Assembly: GCA_946627725.1 (NCBI GenBank)
Contig: CAMOVW010000006.1
Location: 1-37,213 of the forward strand
Direction: 5' to 3'
Source: an uncultured Clostridia bacterium
Lineage (GTDB): Bacteria; Bacillota; Clostridia; Oscillospirales; Acutalibacteraceae
DNA length: 37,213 bases
Each line of letters opens with the position of its first letter. Positions within the stretch are counted from its first letter, which is position 1. The position numbers were made by a program, and so were the translations under genes. A model generated the notes under the pieces. It saw only the letters and a program-made list of their open reading frames with translations. It did no database searches and was not told the origin of the DNA. Shown here piece after piece: positions 9,577 to 18,685 of this stretch.

Positions 9577-10275
9577 TCACCAAGAGAAGACATTCCCGAA
9601 ATCCAGTGCGGCGTGAATCAGGATCGGCGTCCACAATGTGCCGGTCTTTTCCTTTAAAAACTGAAACACACAGCCGCCTGCCATCAGTCCCAGAAAACTT
9701 CCTGTAAAGAAGTGAAGCGCATAGTCAGCCGTAATCTCTTTCCAGTCAGCATAAGCAAAGAAGTGCATCGCTGCAAAGAGACAGTTCGGCCACAGATAGC
9801 GAAGCCAGATGTTTTCCTCCTTCAGCAGCCGGCCACAGATACCTCGCGCGACAAATTCTTCAGTGAAGGCGATAAAGACCGTATAGTACAGCAGGCCGTA
9901 CAGAACGGATCCTGCGTTCTTTTTGACGATCAGAGCAGCGGCTGTCTCGCAGAGCAGCACGCCAATCAAGATAAAAACGATCATCCATTGTTGTTTCCCG
10001 AAAACCGTGAAAGCCAATTCCTGCGCAAAGCGATTTTTGAATACAGCCAAACCAATCACAATCAGGAGGATCGGCACGGCAGCCAAGATCAGTTGCTGAG
10101 AGATGGCCGTTGGAAAAGCTGCCGCCCCATTTTTTGACGGAATCATCGTACCGGTTTCTTGCCAGTGGTAAATCAACCGAGAAGCCCATATAATGTCGGC
10201 AAGGCAAATGAGCAGGATCAGCAGGAGCCTGCCCGCCAATGACGGCCATTTTCTTATGTTCTTTTTTTGAGTCAT
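9577..10275 (-). CDS. CPBP family intramembrane metalloprotease
   Basis: FTEEFVARGICGR (EExxxR), LFAAMHF and HAALDF motifs; multiple TM segments. Confidence 0.85.
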   Translation of the reverse strand: MTQKKNIRKWPSLAGRLLLILLICLADIIWASRLIYHWQETGTMIPSKNGAAAFPTAISQQLILAAVPILLIVIGLAVFKNRFAQELAFTVFGKQQWMIVFILIGVLLCETAAALIVKKNAGSVLYGLLYYTVFIAFTEEFVARGICGRLLKEENIWLRYLWPNCLFAAMHFFAYADWKEITADYALHFFTGSFLGLMAGGCVFQFLKEKTGTLWTPILIHAALDFGNVFSW

Positions 10276-10320
10276 AACAGACCTTTTATACGATACGTGT
10301 ATCTATGTCTCCTCGCGCCG

Positions 10321-10953
10321 TTATATTTTTCCTTTCGTTGCCAGCACGGTAATCCAGGGCTTCGACGGATGGTGATCTGTTTTGACCTCAGAAAACCCCG
10401 CGACCATCAGTGCCGACGTGAGCTGTTCTGCCGTATAGCACTTCATACCGTCGATGATTTTTTCAAATTTCAGGGAGGTTTCGTCCGTACCGTCGGATTC
10501 GTTGCAGATCAGGAACGTGCCGCCGGGTTTCAGCACCCTGCACACCTCGGCAAAGCAGGTTTCCAGCCCCGGCCAGAAATATACCGTTTCAAACGCCGTG
10601 GCAAGATCAAAGGCGGCGCCGTCGAACGGAAGCGAAGCCACGTTTTCCCGCTGCACGGTACACCGGCCTTCGGAGATCTCTTTTTTGTTGGTCGCTTTCG
10701 TCTTTTTCACGGACGTTTCCGAATAATCCAGCGCCGTGAGCTTCGCTTTTGAATAGCGTTCCAAAAGCGCCGCAGCGTTTCTGCCGCCGCCGCAGCCGAG
10801 CTCGACGATAGCGGCGGGCGCGATCCCTTCCAGGTGCGACATGCCCCAGTCCGCCAGTTTCGCATGGCCGCCGTTCATGCCGTCCACCATCATTTTTCCG
10901 AGAAAGCCCTCGGGTTTTCTTGTTTGATTTACGTAATTTTTGAAGAGTCCCAT
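10321..10953 (-). CDS. class I SAM-dependent methyltransferase
   Basis: AIVELGCGGGRNAAALLE motif I; FDLATAFETVYFW; VLKPGGTFLICNE. Start at 10953 after GTGAGGAAATA. Confidence 0.9.
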   Translation of the reverse strand: MGLFKNYVNQTRKPEGFLGKMMVDGMNGGHAKLADWGMSHLEGIAPAAIVELGCGGGRNAAALLERYSKAKLTALDYSETSVKKTKATNKKEISEGRCTVQRENVASLPFDGAAFDLATAFETVYFWPGLETCFAEVCRVLKPGGTFLICNESDGTDETSLKFEKIIDGMKCYTAEQLTSALMVAGFSEVKTDHHPSKPWITVLATKGKI

Positions 10954-10960
10954 TATTTCC

Positions 10961-11746
10961 TCACTTTCTGCCCACGAGCAGCGCGGAGCCGGATAATTCC
11001 ATCCACACAGATTCAAACTTTGACATGAATTTGCCGTTCGTGGTGTCGATCAGTTCAACCCGCTCGTAGCCCATATCCTTCAGCTTTCGCACGAACGCCT
11101 CCATATCGCCGTATCTGGATTTTGAGAAGATATCGTGCAGGGCGAAGATCCCGCCCTTTTTCAGTGTGCGCAGCGTTTCAAGCAGATACGCCTGCCGGTC
11201 GCCGGGGATGTTGTGGTACACGTAGTTGCTTACCACCGCGTCAAAGCTCTCGTCCGGGAAATCCAGCTTTGTTGCGTCGCCGCGCCCGAATGAGACGTTT
11301 TTCACGCCCTCCGCCCCGGCGTTGTTTTCGCACAGGGGCTTATTGAAGGAGGCGTATTCCTTGCCCCAGCGGTCCACGCCGATAAATGACGCGTTCGGGT
11401 TACGTTTGGCGCAGGCAATGGTCAGCGCGCCGCTGCCGCAGCCCACGTCCAGCCCTACGCCGCCGTCCGGCAGATCCACGTATTCCGCGATGCCTTCGAT
11501 GATCTGGCGCGACATCTGCCGTTTGCCGTTGTAGGAGAACGCGCGGTACAGCAGGAGCATCCACAGAGATACGCAAACGCCCACGACCGTCCCGATCAGG
11601 AATACGATGAACAGCACGGTTTTCAGCGCGCCGGAAACGATTCCCGTGCAACCGAAAACGATGAACAGGAGCCCGAATACGGCGGTCGCGATCGCGGCGG
11701 TCAGTACCATGCCCTTCGGCATCCAGTTTTTATAATCCGGTTTCAT
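10961..11746 (-). CDS. membrane-anchored class I SAM-dependent methyltransferase
   Basis: Two N-terminal hydrophobic segments (MVLTAAIATAVFGLLFIVFGCTG; TVLFIVFLIGTVVGVCVSLWMLLLY) then GLDVGCGSGALTIACAKRNP. Confidence 0.85.
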   Translation of the reverse strand: MKPDYKNWMPKGMVLTAAIATAVFGLLFIVFGCTGIVSGALKTVLFIVFLIGTVVGVCVSLWMLLLYRAFSYNGKRQMSRQIIEGIAEYVDLPDGGVGLDVGCGSGALTIACAKRNPNASFIGVDRWGKEYASFNKPLCENNAGAEGVKNVSFGRGDATKLDFPDESFDAVVSNYVYHNIPGDRQAYLLETLRTLKKGGIFALHDIFSKSRYGDMEAFVRKLKDMGYERVELIDTTNGKFMSKFESVWMELSGSALLVGRK

Positions 11747-12609
11747 CTCGTCTTCACCTTCCCAAGCAGATAATTTCTCGCGTTTTGTTCCGTGTCGTCG
11801 TCTTCCTCGTAACCGTCGTACGGCGCGGAGGGGTCGACGTATTTCTTCGTAAAGGGTTTGCAAAGCTCCGTGCGGTGCAGGAACGCGAAATCAAGATCGT
11901 CCGTCCAGCCGGTATGCCCGGTGATGATCTTGAGAGGCATGTTCCTTGCGCGAAGGTCCCGTTCCAGTTTTTCCAGCGACTTCACCGCCAGCTTGTTGTC
12001 CTCGGCCAGCGTTGCGATAAAGCTGTAGCCGCCGTCCGCGCCGAACCAGATCGTATCGCCGGTGAACAGGTATTCGTCGTCGATCAGGTAGACCATGTGG
12101 CCCCAGGTGTGGCCTGGAACCAACAGACACTCGATTTTGATATCGCCGATATGGAATATCTGCCCGTCTTTCAGCAAAACCTTCTTGTTGTTTGTTTTTA
12201 CCATCGGCAGTTTGTAAAGCCCGTGGATGACCTTTCTTCGCGTTTCGCCGGTCAGGTAGCGGTTTTCGATCTCGCCGATATAGACCGTCGCGTCTTTGAA
12301 AAGCTGTTCGCTGTCCGTTTCCAGCGCGCCGACGTGATCCGTATCCTGATGCGTGATGAGGATATGTTTGACGGAAGCGGGGTCGATATCGAGCCACGTC
12401 ATCTTTTCCTGCAGCCGCGCGTAGTTATATCCCGCGTCGATCATAATTGTGGTTCCGTTTTTCGTGTAGAAAAAGATGTTCGCCACCCATTCCCGCACGC
12501 ATGCGACGCGCCCGTCGATCCGTCCCGTATTAAGGGGTTTGAAAATAGCCCTGCCGCGGAACAGCGCGCCCATGGATTTTTTCTGGTTTTCCGAATCTTT
12601 TCTTGCCAT
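11743..12609 (-). CDS. MBL-fold metallo-hydrolase
   Basis: HILITHQDTDHVGAL, VPGHTWGHMVYLID, FTGDTIWFG, ITGHTGW metal-ligand motifs; overlaps next gene start by 4 bp. Confidence 0.9.
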   Translation of the reverse strand: MARKDSENQKKSMGALFRGRAIFKPLNTGRIDGRVACVREWVANIFFYTKNGTTIMIDAGYNYARLQEKMTWLDIDPASVKHILITHQDTDHVGALETDSEQLFKDATVYIGEIENRYLTGETRRKVIHGLYKLPMVKTNNKKVLLKDGQIFHIGDIKIECLLVPGHTWGHMVYLIDDEYLFTGDTIWFGADGGYSFIATLAEDNKLAVKSLEKLERDLRARNMPLKIITGHTGWTDDLDFAFLHRTELCKPFTKKYVDPSAPYDGYEEDDDTEQNARNYLLGKVKTR

Positions 12610-12629
12610 TCGCGTTTTTCTCCCGTTTT

Positions 12630-13346
12630 TTACTTGTATCCTTTGCCTTGTGTGAAGACCGGCGGCCAGTATGCCATAGGCTGCGCGTTGATCTTCAGCT
12701 TGAAATCGCAGTAGTCCCCGTCCTCAAAACAGGTGTGCTCCCGGAACAGCGGCACGCCGAACGCGCCGAACATCACGTAGTCCAGATTGCACAGGTATGG
12801 CATATATGCCTCGTAGCCGTGCGCCTTTGCGAAGTTCGAGAGGGGGCAGATCAGGTTATGATAACTGAAATCATAGCCTTCTTCCGGCGGAATCATGGTT
12901 TTCGTCTCAAAGCTGCCGGGATTTTTTGCCGCGTTCGCCGCGTTTTGCGCGTCTTTTTTCAGATATTTTTTGTTGAGAGAGTTGACGTTGGTAAAGGACT
13001 TGTGTGCGATCGTTTTTACGAGTTTCGGCATACCGTTGAACTTGCGTTCATAAGCCAGCACCATCAGATAACCGATCTCTTCCATTCCGACGCCGTATTG
13101 CTTCAAAATCTCGCCCATGGAAACAAAGCAGTAAGCACCGGTCAGGTTACCCGTGCCACTCACGTCGTCTCCGCCGATATACGGGAAGTTCTCCAGCATA
13201 TTCTTTTCATAGTGATCCCAGATCTCCCCAAACACATCGGAAAACGGCTTATTGCTGCATTTCTCCAATTCAGCAGAAATCGGTTTCAATAATCCGTTCA
13301 TTGCCTTTCTCAGCTTTGGAGCTTTATTCGCATAATACTCGTGCAT
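12630..13346 (-). CDS. L-2-amino-thiazoline-4-carboxylic acid hydrolase family protein (ATC paralog 1)
   Basis: YDFSYHNLICPLSNFAKAHGYEAYMPYLCNLDYVMFGAFGVPLFREHTCFEDGDYCDFKL; family signature C...LC..D......L.R..T...G..CDF. Confidence 0.75.
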   Translation of the reverse strand: MHEYYANKAPKLRKAMNGLLKPISAELEKCSNKPFSDVFGEIWDHYEKNMLENFPYIGGDDVSGTGNLTGAYCFVSMGEILKQYGVGMEEIGYLMVLAYERKFNGMPKLVKTIAHKSFTNVNSLNKKYLKKDAQNAANAAKNPGSFETKTMIPPEEGYDFSYHNLICPLSNFAKAHGYEAYMPYLCNLDYVMFGAFGVPLFREHTCFEDGDYCDFKLKINAQPMAYWPPVFTQGKGYK

Positions 13347-13350
13347 CTTG

Positions 13351-13436
13351 TTATCCCTCTTTCTTCACTCTGTCTCCTACGACCCAGTAGTCGAAGACTC
13401 CGTCGCCATTTGCAATGGTATCCCTTTGTATTTCAT
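13351..13436 (-). pseudogene. internally deleted remnant of an ATC-hydrolase-family gene
   Basis: Minus strand reads MKYKGI (matching the N-terminus MKYKGIYWMLF of ORF 23532-24167) joined out of frame to IANGDGVFDYWVVGDRVKKEG* (matching its C-terminus IAKGEPICDYWVVGDKAEDPK*). Length 86 bp. Confidence 0.8.
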
Positions 13437-13443
13437 TCCACAT

Positions 13444-14415
13444 CTACCTTCCGTAAGTCAATCTGGTTTTGTCCCAAGATGGCATTTTGCTGTACAGCCT
13501 GTCGAAATGCGGCATCCGGAAATCCTGCTTTTCAGCACGCAGCTTTTGAAAAGCTCTGTCCAGATCCTCCATTTCCCGTGGGGCGTGACGGCAGTGCTCT
13601 GTGGTACAGAGTGCGCCGATTTTTGTCCGGGACATCCAGTAAATAACCAGCTTCACAAGTTGATTGGAAATGCCCGGCTCCAGACTTTTTTCATCCCCGG
13701 CCGGGCGGACCGGATAGCCTAGCCCCATCAGCAGATGATAGGCGTCGCCCGCCGCGTTCAGCAGCAGCTTTCTTTCTTCTTTTGTGGATCTCTTCAGATC
13801 GCACCCTGTTTTGTAGCACAGATAGACGACCGGCAGAACAAAAGCCGCGTGATATTTCAACCAAGCGTCCATATTGTCACACCAGGAAACCGACATCCTG
13901 CTGCCGGCAAAAAGTTGTTTCAGCAATGCCTTTTCTTCAGCAGTCGCCTCTTTATGCGCTTTTCCGACGGTCAGTTTGCCGTCTCCCGCATGCACAGTGG
14001 TTAGTTTCCCGTTCTCGCGTGTCCCGGCTGTGGAGCCAAAGCCGAACAGCACTTCTTTCGGAGAGGTGGTTGTCTGGAGAATGTGGTTCTCCATTTCGGG
14101 AACGGACAGGTTGTTGCCCACCAGCACGACGATCGGGCTGTCAACTGCAGCCAAATCATCCAGGATCTTTTCCATCTGGCGGTACTGCGTCACGGCAAAC
14201 ACGATGTCATAACGCTGTCCGTCCGGCTTTTCCAGTACGTGGGGATGATCCACCGTGTCTTTCTTCTGAAGGTAATGCCGGATGCGCAGGCCGTCCTTCT
14301 CCAATGTTTCTTTCCACGCTCCACGGGCGATTACAGTGACGTCATTTCCGCTTTTTAAGAGCGCATGCACGAGCTGCCCGCCGATCACACCGGCCCCATA
14401 TACCAGAACCTTCAT
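13444..14415 (-). CDS. ketopantoate reductase family protein (second paralog)
   Basis: MKVLVYGAGVIGGQLVHALLKSGNDVTVIARG; 5' end nearly identical at DNA level to the 8639-9505 gene. Confidence 0.85.
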   Translation of the reverse strand: MKVLVYGAGVIGGQLVHALLKSGNDVTVIARGAWKETLEKDGLRIRHYLQKKDTVDHPHVLEKPDGQRYDIVFAVTQYRQMEKILDDLAAVDSPIVVLVGNNLSVPEMENHILQTTTSPKEVLFGFGSTAGTRENGKLTTVHAGDGKLTVGKAHKEATAEEKALLKQLFAGSRMSVSWCDNMDAWLKYHAAFVLPVVYLCYKTGCDLKRSTKEERKLLLNAAGDAYHLLMGLGYPVRPAGDEKSLEPGISNQLVKLVIYWMSRTKIGALCTTEHCRHAPREMEDLDRAFQKLRAEKQDFRMPHFDRLYSKMPSWDKTRLTYGR

Positions 14416-14416
14416 G

Positions 14417-15166
14417 TCATACAGTCCCTCCGATAAAGCGTTCGATCTCCTCTACGTATTCCTTCGTATGCGCAGCCATATAACCGCAATGCTTGTATCC
14501 GGAACGTATTACGAGTTCTGCTCCCGGCATATACACCGGGATCGTTTTTCGCGAATATCTCAGATCAAAATCTTTTTTCCCAAAATCCAGATGAAGCTTG
14601 CGCTGTTCTTCTTCAGTCAGCTTCCGCAGATCATAATGACAGCAGGCACGGCAGATCGCATCGATATCTTCCGGTGTAATGCGCTCAAAATTCTTTGCCA
14701 TGAGCGTCGCATAGTCTATCCCATACATGTTGATGAGCATCGAAGAGGGTCTGCCCTTCAGTTTCGCGGACTTTTTCTTTCTCGAACGAAACATCTTGCT
14801 GACAAACCACTCTGCAAAACCGGCGCTTTCCGTAAGCGCTACACCGTCCAGCCATGCATGGCAGACCGTAAACGCAGAGTCAAGAAAAAGCCTGTAAGCT
14901 ACCGCCGCCCCTAATGATGCCCCATAGACCAATTCAATAGCTGTGCATCCCGTCTCAAGCAAAAAGTCCTTCAGAGTCTGATATTCCTCATCTGCACTGA
15001 GATACGCGCCTGCCTTCCCATGACCGCCCTGATCAGGGGAAATGATATGGTAGGAGCCGTGAAAAAACGGGCTCAATTGACCGTACAGATCCGATCCGTA
15101 TATCATCATCGGCGCAAGCAGGATGATCGTCGGATCATTCCTGTTGCCATATTCGTTGATAAACAT
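14417..15166 (-). CDS. alpha/beta hydrolase
   Basis: MFINEYGNRNDPTIILLAPMMIYGSDLYGQLSPFF...HIISPDQGGHGKAG...IELVYGASLGAAVAYRLF; start at 15166 after GGAGGCCCT. Confidence 0.75.
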   Translation of the reverse strand: MFINEYGNRNDPTIILLAPMMIYGSDLYGQLSPFFHGSYHIISPDQGGHGKAGAYLSADEEYQTLKDFLLETGCTAIELVYGASLGAAVAYRLFLDSAFTVCHAWLDGVALTESAGFAEWFVSKMFRSRKKKSAKLKGRPSSMLINMYGIDYATLMAKNFERITPEDIDAICRACCHYDLRKLTEEEQRKLHLDFGKKDFDLRYSRKTIPVYMPGAELVIRSGYKHCGYMAAHTKEYVEEIERFIGGTV

Positions 15167-15269
15167 AGGGCCTCCATTCCTCTTATATGTCTTTTTCAGT
15201 TCATCTGTTGCCATTCTGCATCCAAACTCTCAAGCAATAAATCAGCATTCCAGCTCACAATCCCCGATC

Positions 15270-15770
15270 TTATGAAAACAATGTACAGATCCAGGCGGCA
15301 AGTGCAGATGCAGCTGGGAATATGACCAGCAGTTTCAGCAGCTGGCTCTTGATGTTAAAGCCATATTTTCTGCCCTCAAACACGGGTTCCACCTCCGGGA
15401 AGTAGTGCTGGAAGAATTTGAACTTCATCAGCAAAAAGTAATCGAAGCAGACCATGTCATAGAGCTTGTAAACGGTGAAGATGAGCACGAACCGCAGGAA
15501 GAACTGCCAGAAGGTAAACCCGCTTCTGAATCCATCCCAAATCGAGATCACACCGACTCCCAGAATCATGAGAATGCTGAACCCCAAAAGCGCCCAGCCG
15601 ATCGTCCTTGCGCCATAAAACAGTTCCTCAGTCCTCGGTTGAATGACCTTCTGCGCTTCCTTTGGCGCTGAAGAAAAGAACTTCTTGTTCTGAATAAACG
15701 CCACAGCCGAAATCAGCATCAGCGTAATTGCCGCGCAAAACACGATTGCCAGAAAAATGGTTAAAAGCAT
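15270..15770 (-). CDS. small polytopic membrane protein, hypothetical
   Basis: About four hydrophobic segments; similar size and layout to ORFs 3876-4355 and 16678-17169. Confidence 0.6.
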   Translation of the reverse strand: MLLTIFLAIVFCAAITLMLISAVAFIQNKKFFSSAPKEAQKVIQPRTEELFYGARTIGWALLGFSILMILGVGVISIWDGFRSGFTFWQFFLRFVLIFTVYKLYDMVCFDYFLLMKFKFFQHYFPEVEPVFEGRKYGFNIKSQLLKLLVIFPAASALAAWICTLFS

Positions 15771-15818
15771 GAAATCTGTCCTCCGATCCGTATATCAGGT
15801 ATTATTTCTTTCTTTGAT

Positions 15819-16547
15819 TCACTTTGCGATTTCTCCCGCCTTGACCATCTCTTTCAGCAGGATCAGCCCGAGCATCAGCACAAGCGCATGTCCGAAGGAT
15901 TCCGTCCCGTGATCCAGCTGGTTGATCGGCCAGGGCAACAGGGTGAACAGATTTCCGATAACGCCCGGCATCATAATCGGATTGCAGAGCGTCGCAAGGA
16001 TCCTTGCCCCGGTGCTTTTTAACGGGATGATCTTCTTCCAGACCATGGTAATCATGATGACAGCCAGACCGAGATCACAGACGACGTACGCCGTCAGCAT
16101 ACCCGGTGCGTTGGCATAAAACACACGGTTCGCGATGTCAGCCGCAGTCTGAATCTCTCCGTAAGCTTCAAAAACATATTTGAAGATCAGCGCGTTTGTC
16201 ATGAACATCGCGTGGACCCATGCCCACGCCACGGTCCCCATGATATATGCTGCACGAAACAGTTTGACCCAAATTTGGTTTTTCGGTTCCGTCACATGGA
16301 TCTTCAAAAGTCCGTACATTCGATGGAATCCCATGTAGTACAGTATCGTCCCAATGAAACCGCAGAGAATGCTCGCCCACATGCGCCATTCCGCCATATC
16401 CAGATAAGCGACCTTCGTAAACAGTCCGATGGTTTCCGTCGTCTGCCCCTTCCCGGTCGCCGCAAACAGGAAATCGCCGATCACATAGAGCAGGCATCCG
16501 ACGATACCCGCGATTAGGAGTTTTTTGGTCTTTCTTGCTGTCTCCAT
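15819..16547 (-). CDS. polytopic membrane protein (DUF6796-like)
   Basis: KKLLIAGIVGCLLYVIGDFLFAATGKG N-terminal motif and several TM segments; family name from memory. Confidence 0.55.
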   Translation of the reverse strand: METARKTKKLLIAGIVGCLLYVIGDFLFAATGKGQTTETIGLFTKVAYLDMAEWRMWASILCGFIGTILYYMGFHRMYGLLKIHVTEPKNQIWVKLFRAAYIMGTVAWAWVHAMFMTNALIFKYVFEAYGEIQTAADIANRVFYANAPGMLTAYVVCDLGLAVIMITMVWKKIIPLKSTGARILATLCNPIMMPGVIGNLFTLLPWPINQLDHGTESFGHALVLMLGLILLKEMVKAGEIAK

Positions 16548-16677
16548 CTCGTCCTTCTCCTCTCAAATACTTTCGCTGCGCTCCCAGCCGTCTCCGGCAT
16601 CGGTTTTATATTTATGAATCTTCATATCATTTTCACCAATAAGTCTTTAGCAGCTACCGGCAAAAGAATGGTCGAAA

Positions 16678-17169
16678 TTATCTGATGATAAGGCACATGA
16701 TTCCGGACAGCGCAGCCGATATAACCGCCATTCCGGCCGTACCCATGATCCATTTTCTCTTTTTATCTGAGGACGAGATATAGGGCTTCAAATCTTCGGT
16801 CCCCGGAATGTCCCATGCCTTTGTGTGTTCAACCCAATACCCATCGATCAGAAAGCGGTCTATGAGATTCATGATCGACAGGATGACGAACATGTGACAG
16901 AAGCCCTGAATGAATCCTCTCGCACCGTTGATCACATAAACACATACCAGAACGTAAATCAGATACCCGGGTACGCAGAGCCCTTTGAATACAAGGCCCC
17001 TCTTCCGAATCTTGCCGGAGGAAGTCAACCCAAGTTCAACTGTGCGCTTTTGAACTGCATCGCTGTACAGATGGACCATCCCGACCGCCCCACGGCGAAT
17101 GCCGATCGCACAAATGAGATATAACAGAACTCCCAGTCCCAGTCCTTCAAGCAACAGCTTTACCGCCAT
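16678..17169 (-). CDS. small polytopic membrane protein (paralog of 3876-4355)
   Basis: AVQKRTVELGLT...NLIDRFLIDGYWVEHTKAWDIPGTEDLKPY. Confidence 0.65.
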   Translation of the reverse strand: MAVKLLLEGLGLGVLLYLICAIGIRRGAVGMVHLYSDAVQKRTVELGLTSSGKIRKRGLVFKGLCVPGYLIYVLVCVYVINGARGFIQGFCHMFVILSIMNLIDRFLIDGYWVEHTKAWDIPGTEDLKPYISSSDKKRKWIMGTAGMAVISAALSGIMCLIIR

Positions 17170-17171
17170 AC

Positions 17172-17873
17172 TTACTCCTCCTTACGCCTGCTGACCAGGA
17201 ATCCGCCTTCATCGGTAACAGTCGTGTATTCTGAAGCGATCGGGTTCTTGCTCCCCACCACTAAGTAATCGCAGACAGCACTGTTCCCGCAGGTGCCGCA
17301 GCGGATCAATTGCCCGTGGATCTCGGCAATGCCGAAAAAATCGCTGTTGCAAAGAAGCGGCAGCACGTGCATAAGGCCGTGCTTTTTTGCAAACTCCGCA
17401 TTGGGACACTGCGTAAAGCTGTACCTTGCGGCATGATGCGCCTTGTCATAAGGTTCGTCCACGTTGATAAAGCCGTCCGGATATCTGACAGCGTCTTTTC
17501 TGTCACGATCGCCGCTTTTGCGGAAGACCTTGTCGATCAGCCACATATCGGCAGAACGGTTCAGATCGAACACCTTGCCAAGCTTCGTAAACGATCCCAT
17601 AAACATCTGCTGTATGAACTCCTGCAGCTCCCGTACGGGGGGCTGATCGGGTAGGGCCGGGTACAGTGCGAATACCAGAAGTCCGCCGTAGATCGCTCTC
17701 GCGTGGCCGTTTTTCTTACCGCCGTAATCGGGAAGATCCTTCAAATATGCCTTATAGTGCTCTTCGGTCTTCTTCCAGATGGACGCTGCCTGCTCCTCTC
17801 CGTACCGCCCTTTCAGCCAAGCACGCACCGGTTTTCCATAAGGGAGCTGATCGATCGTCAAATGAACTGCCAT
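17172..17873 (-). CDS. L-2-amino-thiazoline-4-carboxylic acid hydrolase family protein (ATC paralog 2)
   Basis: ARYSFTQCPNAEFAKKHGLMHVLPLLCNSDFFGIAEIHGQLIRCGTCGNSAVCDYLVVG; strongly similar to ORF 22807-23535 over full length. Confidence 0.75.
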   Translation of the reverse strand: MAVHLTIDQLPYGKPVRAWLKGRYGEEQAASIWKKTEEHYKAYLKDLPDYGGKKNGHARAIYGGLLVFALYPALPDQPPVRELQEFIQQMFMGSFTKLGKVFDLNRSADMWLIDKVFRKSGDRDRKDAVRYPDGFINVDEPYDKAHHAARYSFTQCPNAEFAKKHGLMHVLPLLCNSDFFGIAEIHGQLIRCGTCGNSAVCDYLVVGSKNPIASEYTTVTDEGGFLVSRRKEE

Positions 17874-17904
17874 CTTTTTCCTCCGGCATCAAATAATCTA
17901 CCTG

Positions 17905-18675
17905 TTACACCGGTGTCGCCATAAACTCATCGATGGCCTTCAGTACAGGGGCGGCATATTTTTCTCCGCCGAACAGCCACTGCTCGTGCTGCATATTAAA
18001 TTCGCGGATCTCCGGATCGCGGAAATACTTTTTGTATCGCTTCAGATATTTTTCGCCCATCTTGTTCGCGTAGATAAAATGTGCCTTTGTATGCTCCACA
18101 TGGATATCTTCCTTAAGATGGGTAAGAATATCCGTGTAATACTCGTTCTTGATGGACTCGGACGAGAATTTCTCAAAACACGCCATGAACCTGTCCGCTG
18201 TTTCGTCGTCCATCTCAAAAAATCCTTTCAATTTCTCTCTGGTTTTCGCTTTCTTCTTGTCGCTTTTTGTAAAGCCGGTCAGCAGCGGCACCACAAGCTT
18301 CGACTGCAGCCACGCGCTGAAACGACCGCTCTGGTCAAGGTCCGGGCTGCCGAAGATGCCGTGATCCAGATGGACGTTCTGCCGTTGGATCAATTGCCCG
18401 ACGAAGCTCGAACCGAGCGAGGAACCGAGCGCGCCGTCTATCTTGCCGCCGAAGTTCTCTTTTATATATCTTTCGATCTTCTTCGTCACGGTGAGCATAT
18501 CGGGGAAAATGCTGCCGCTGCCGTCGAAGCCGTCGTAGTTCACGCAGACCAAATGATATTTTTCCGCCAAAGCGTCCAGAACGGAGCCGAAGTTCGTCTG
18601 ATAATCACAGGCCGTTCCAGGCAGCAGAAACAATACCTTGCCGGTCATTTGTCCCATTTCGTCGAATTGCATCAC
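17905..18675 (-). CDS. alpha/beta hydrolase
   Basis: VLFLLPGTACDYQTNFGSVLDALAEKYHLVCVNYDGFDGSGS...KIDGALGSSLGSSFVGQL nucleophile-elbow-like GSSLGSS. Confidence 0.65.
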   Translation of the reverse strand: MMQFDEMGQMTGKVLFLLPGTACDYQTNFGSVLDALAEKYHLVCVNYDGFDGSGSIFPDMLTVTKKIERYIKENFGGKIDGALGSSLGSSFVGQLIQRQNVHLDHGIFGSPDLDQSGRFSAWLQSKLVVPLLTGFTKSDKKKAKTREKLKGFFEMDDETADRFMACFEKFSSESIKNEYYTDILTHLKEDIHVEHTKAHFIYANKMGEKYLKRYKKYFRDPEIREFNMQHEQWLFGGEKYAAPVLKAIDEFMATPV

Positions 18676-18685
18676 GCCATCCTCC

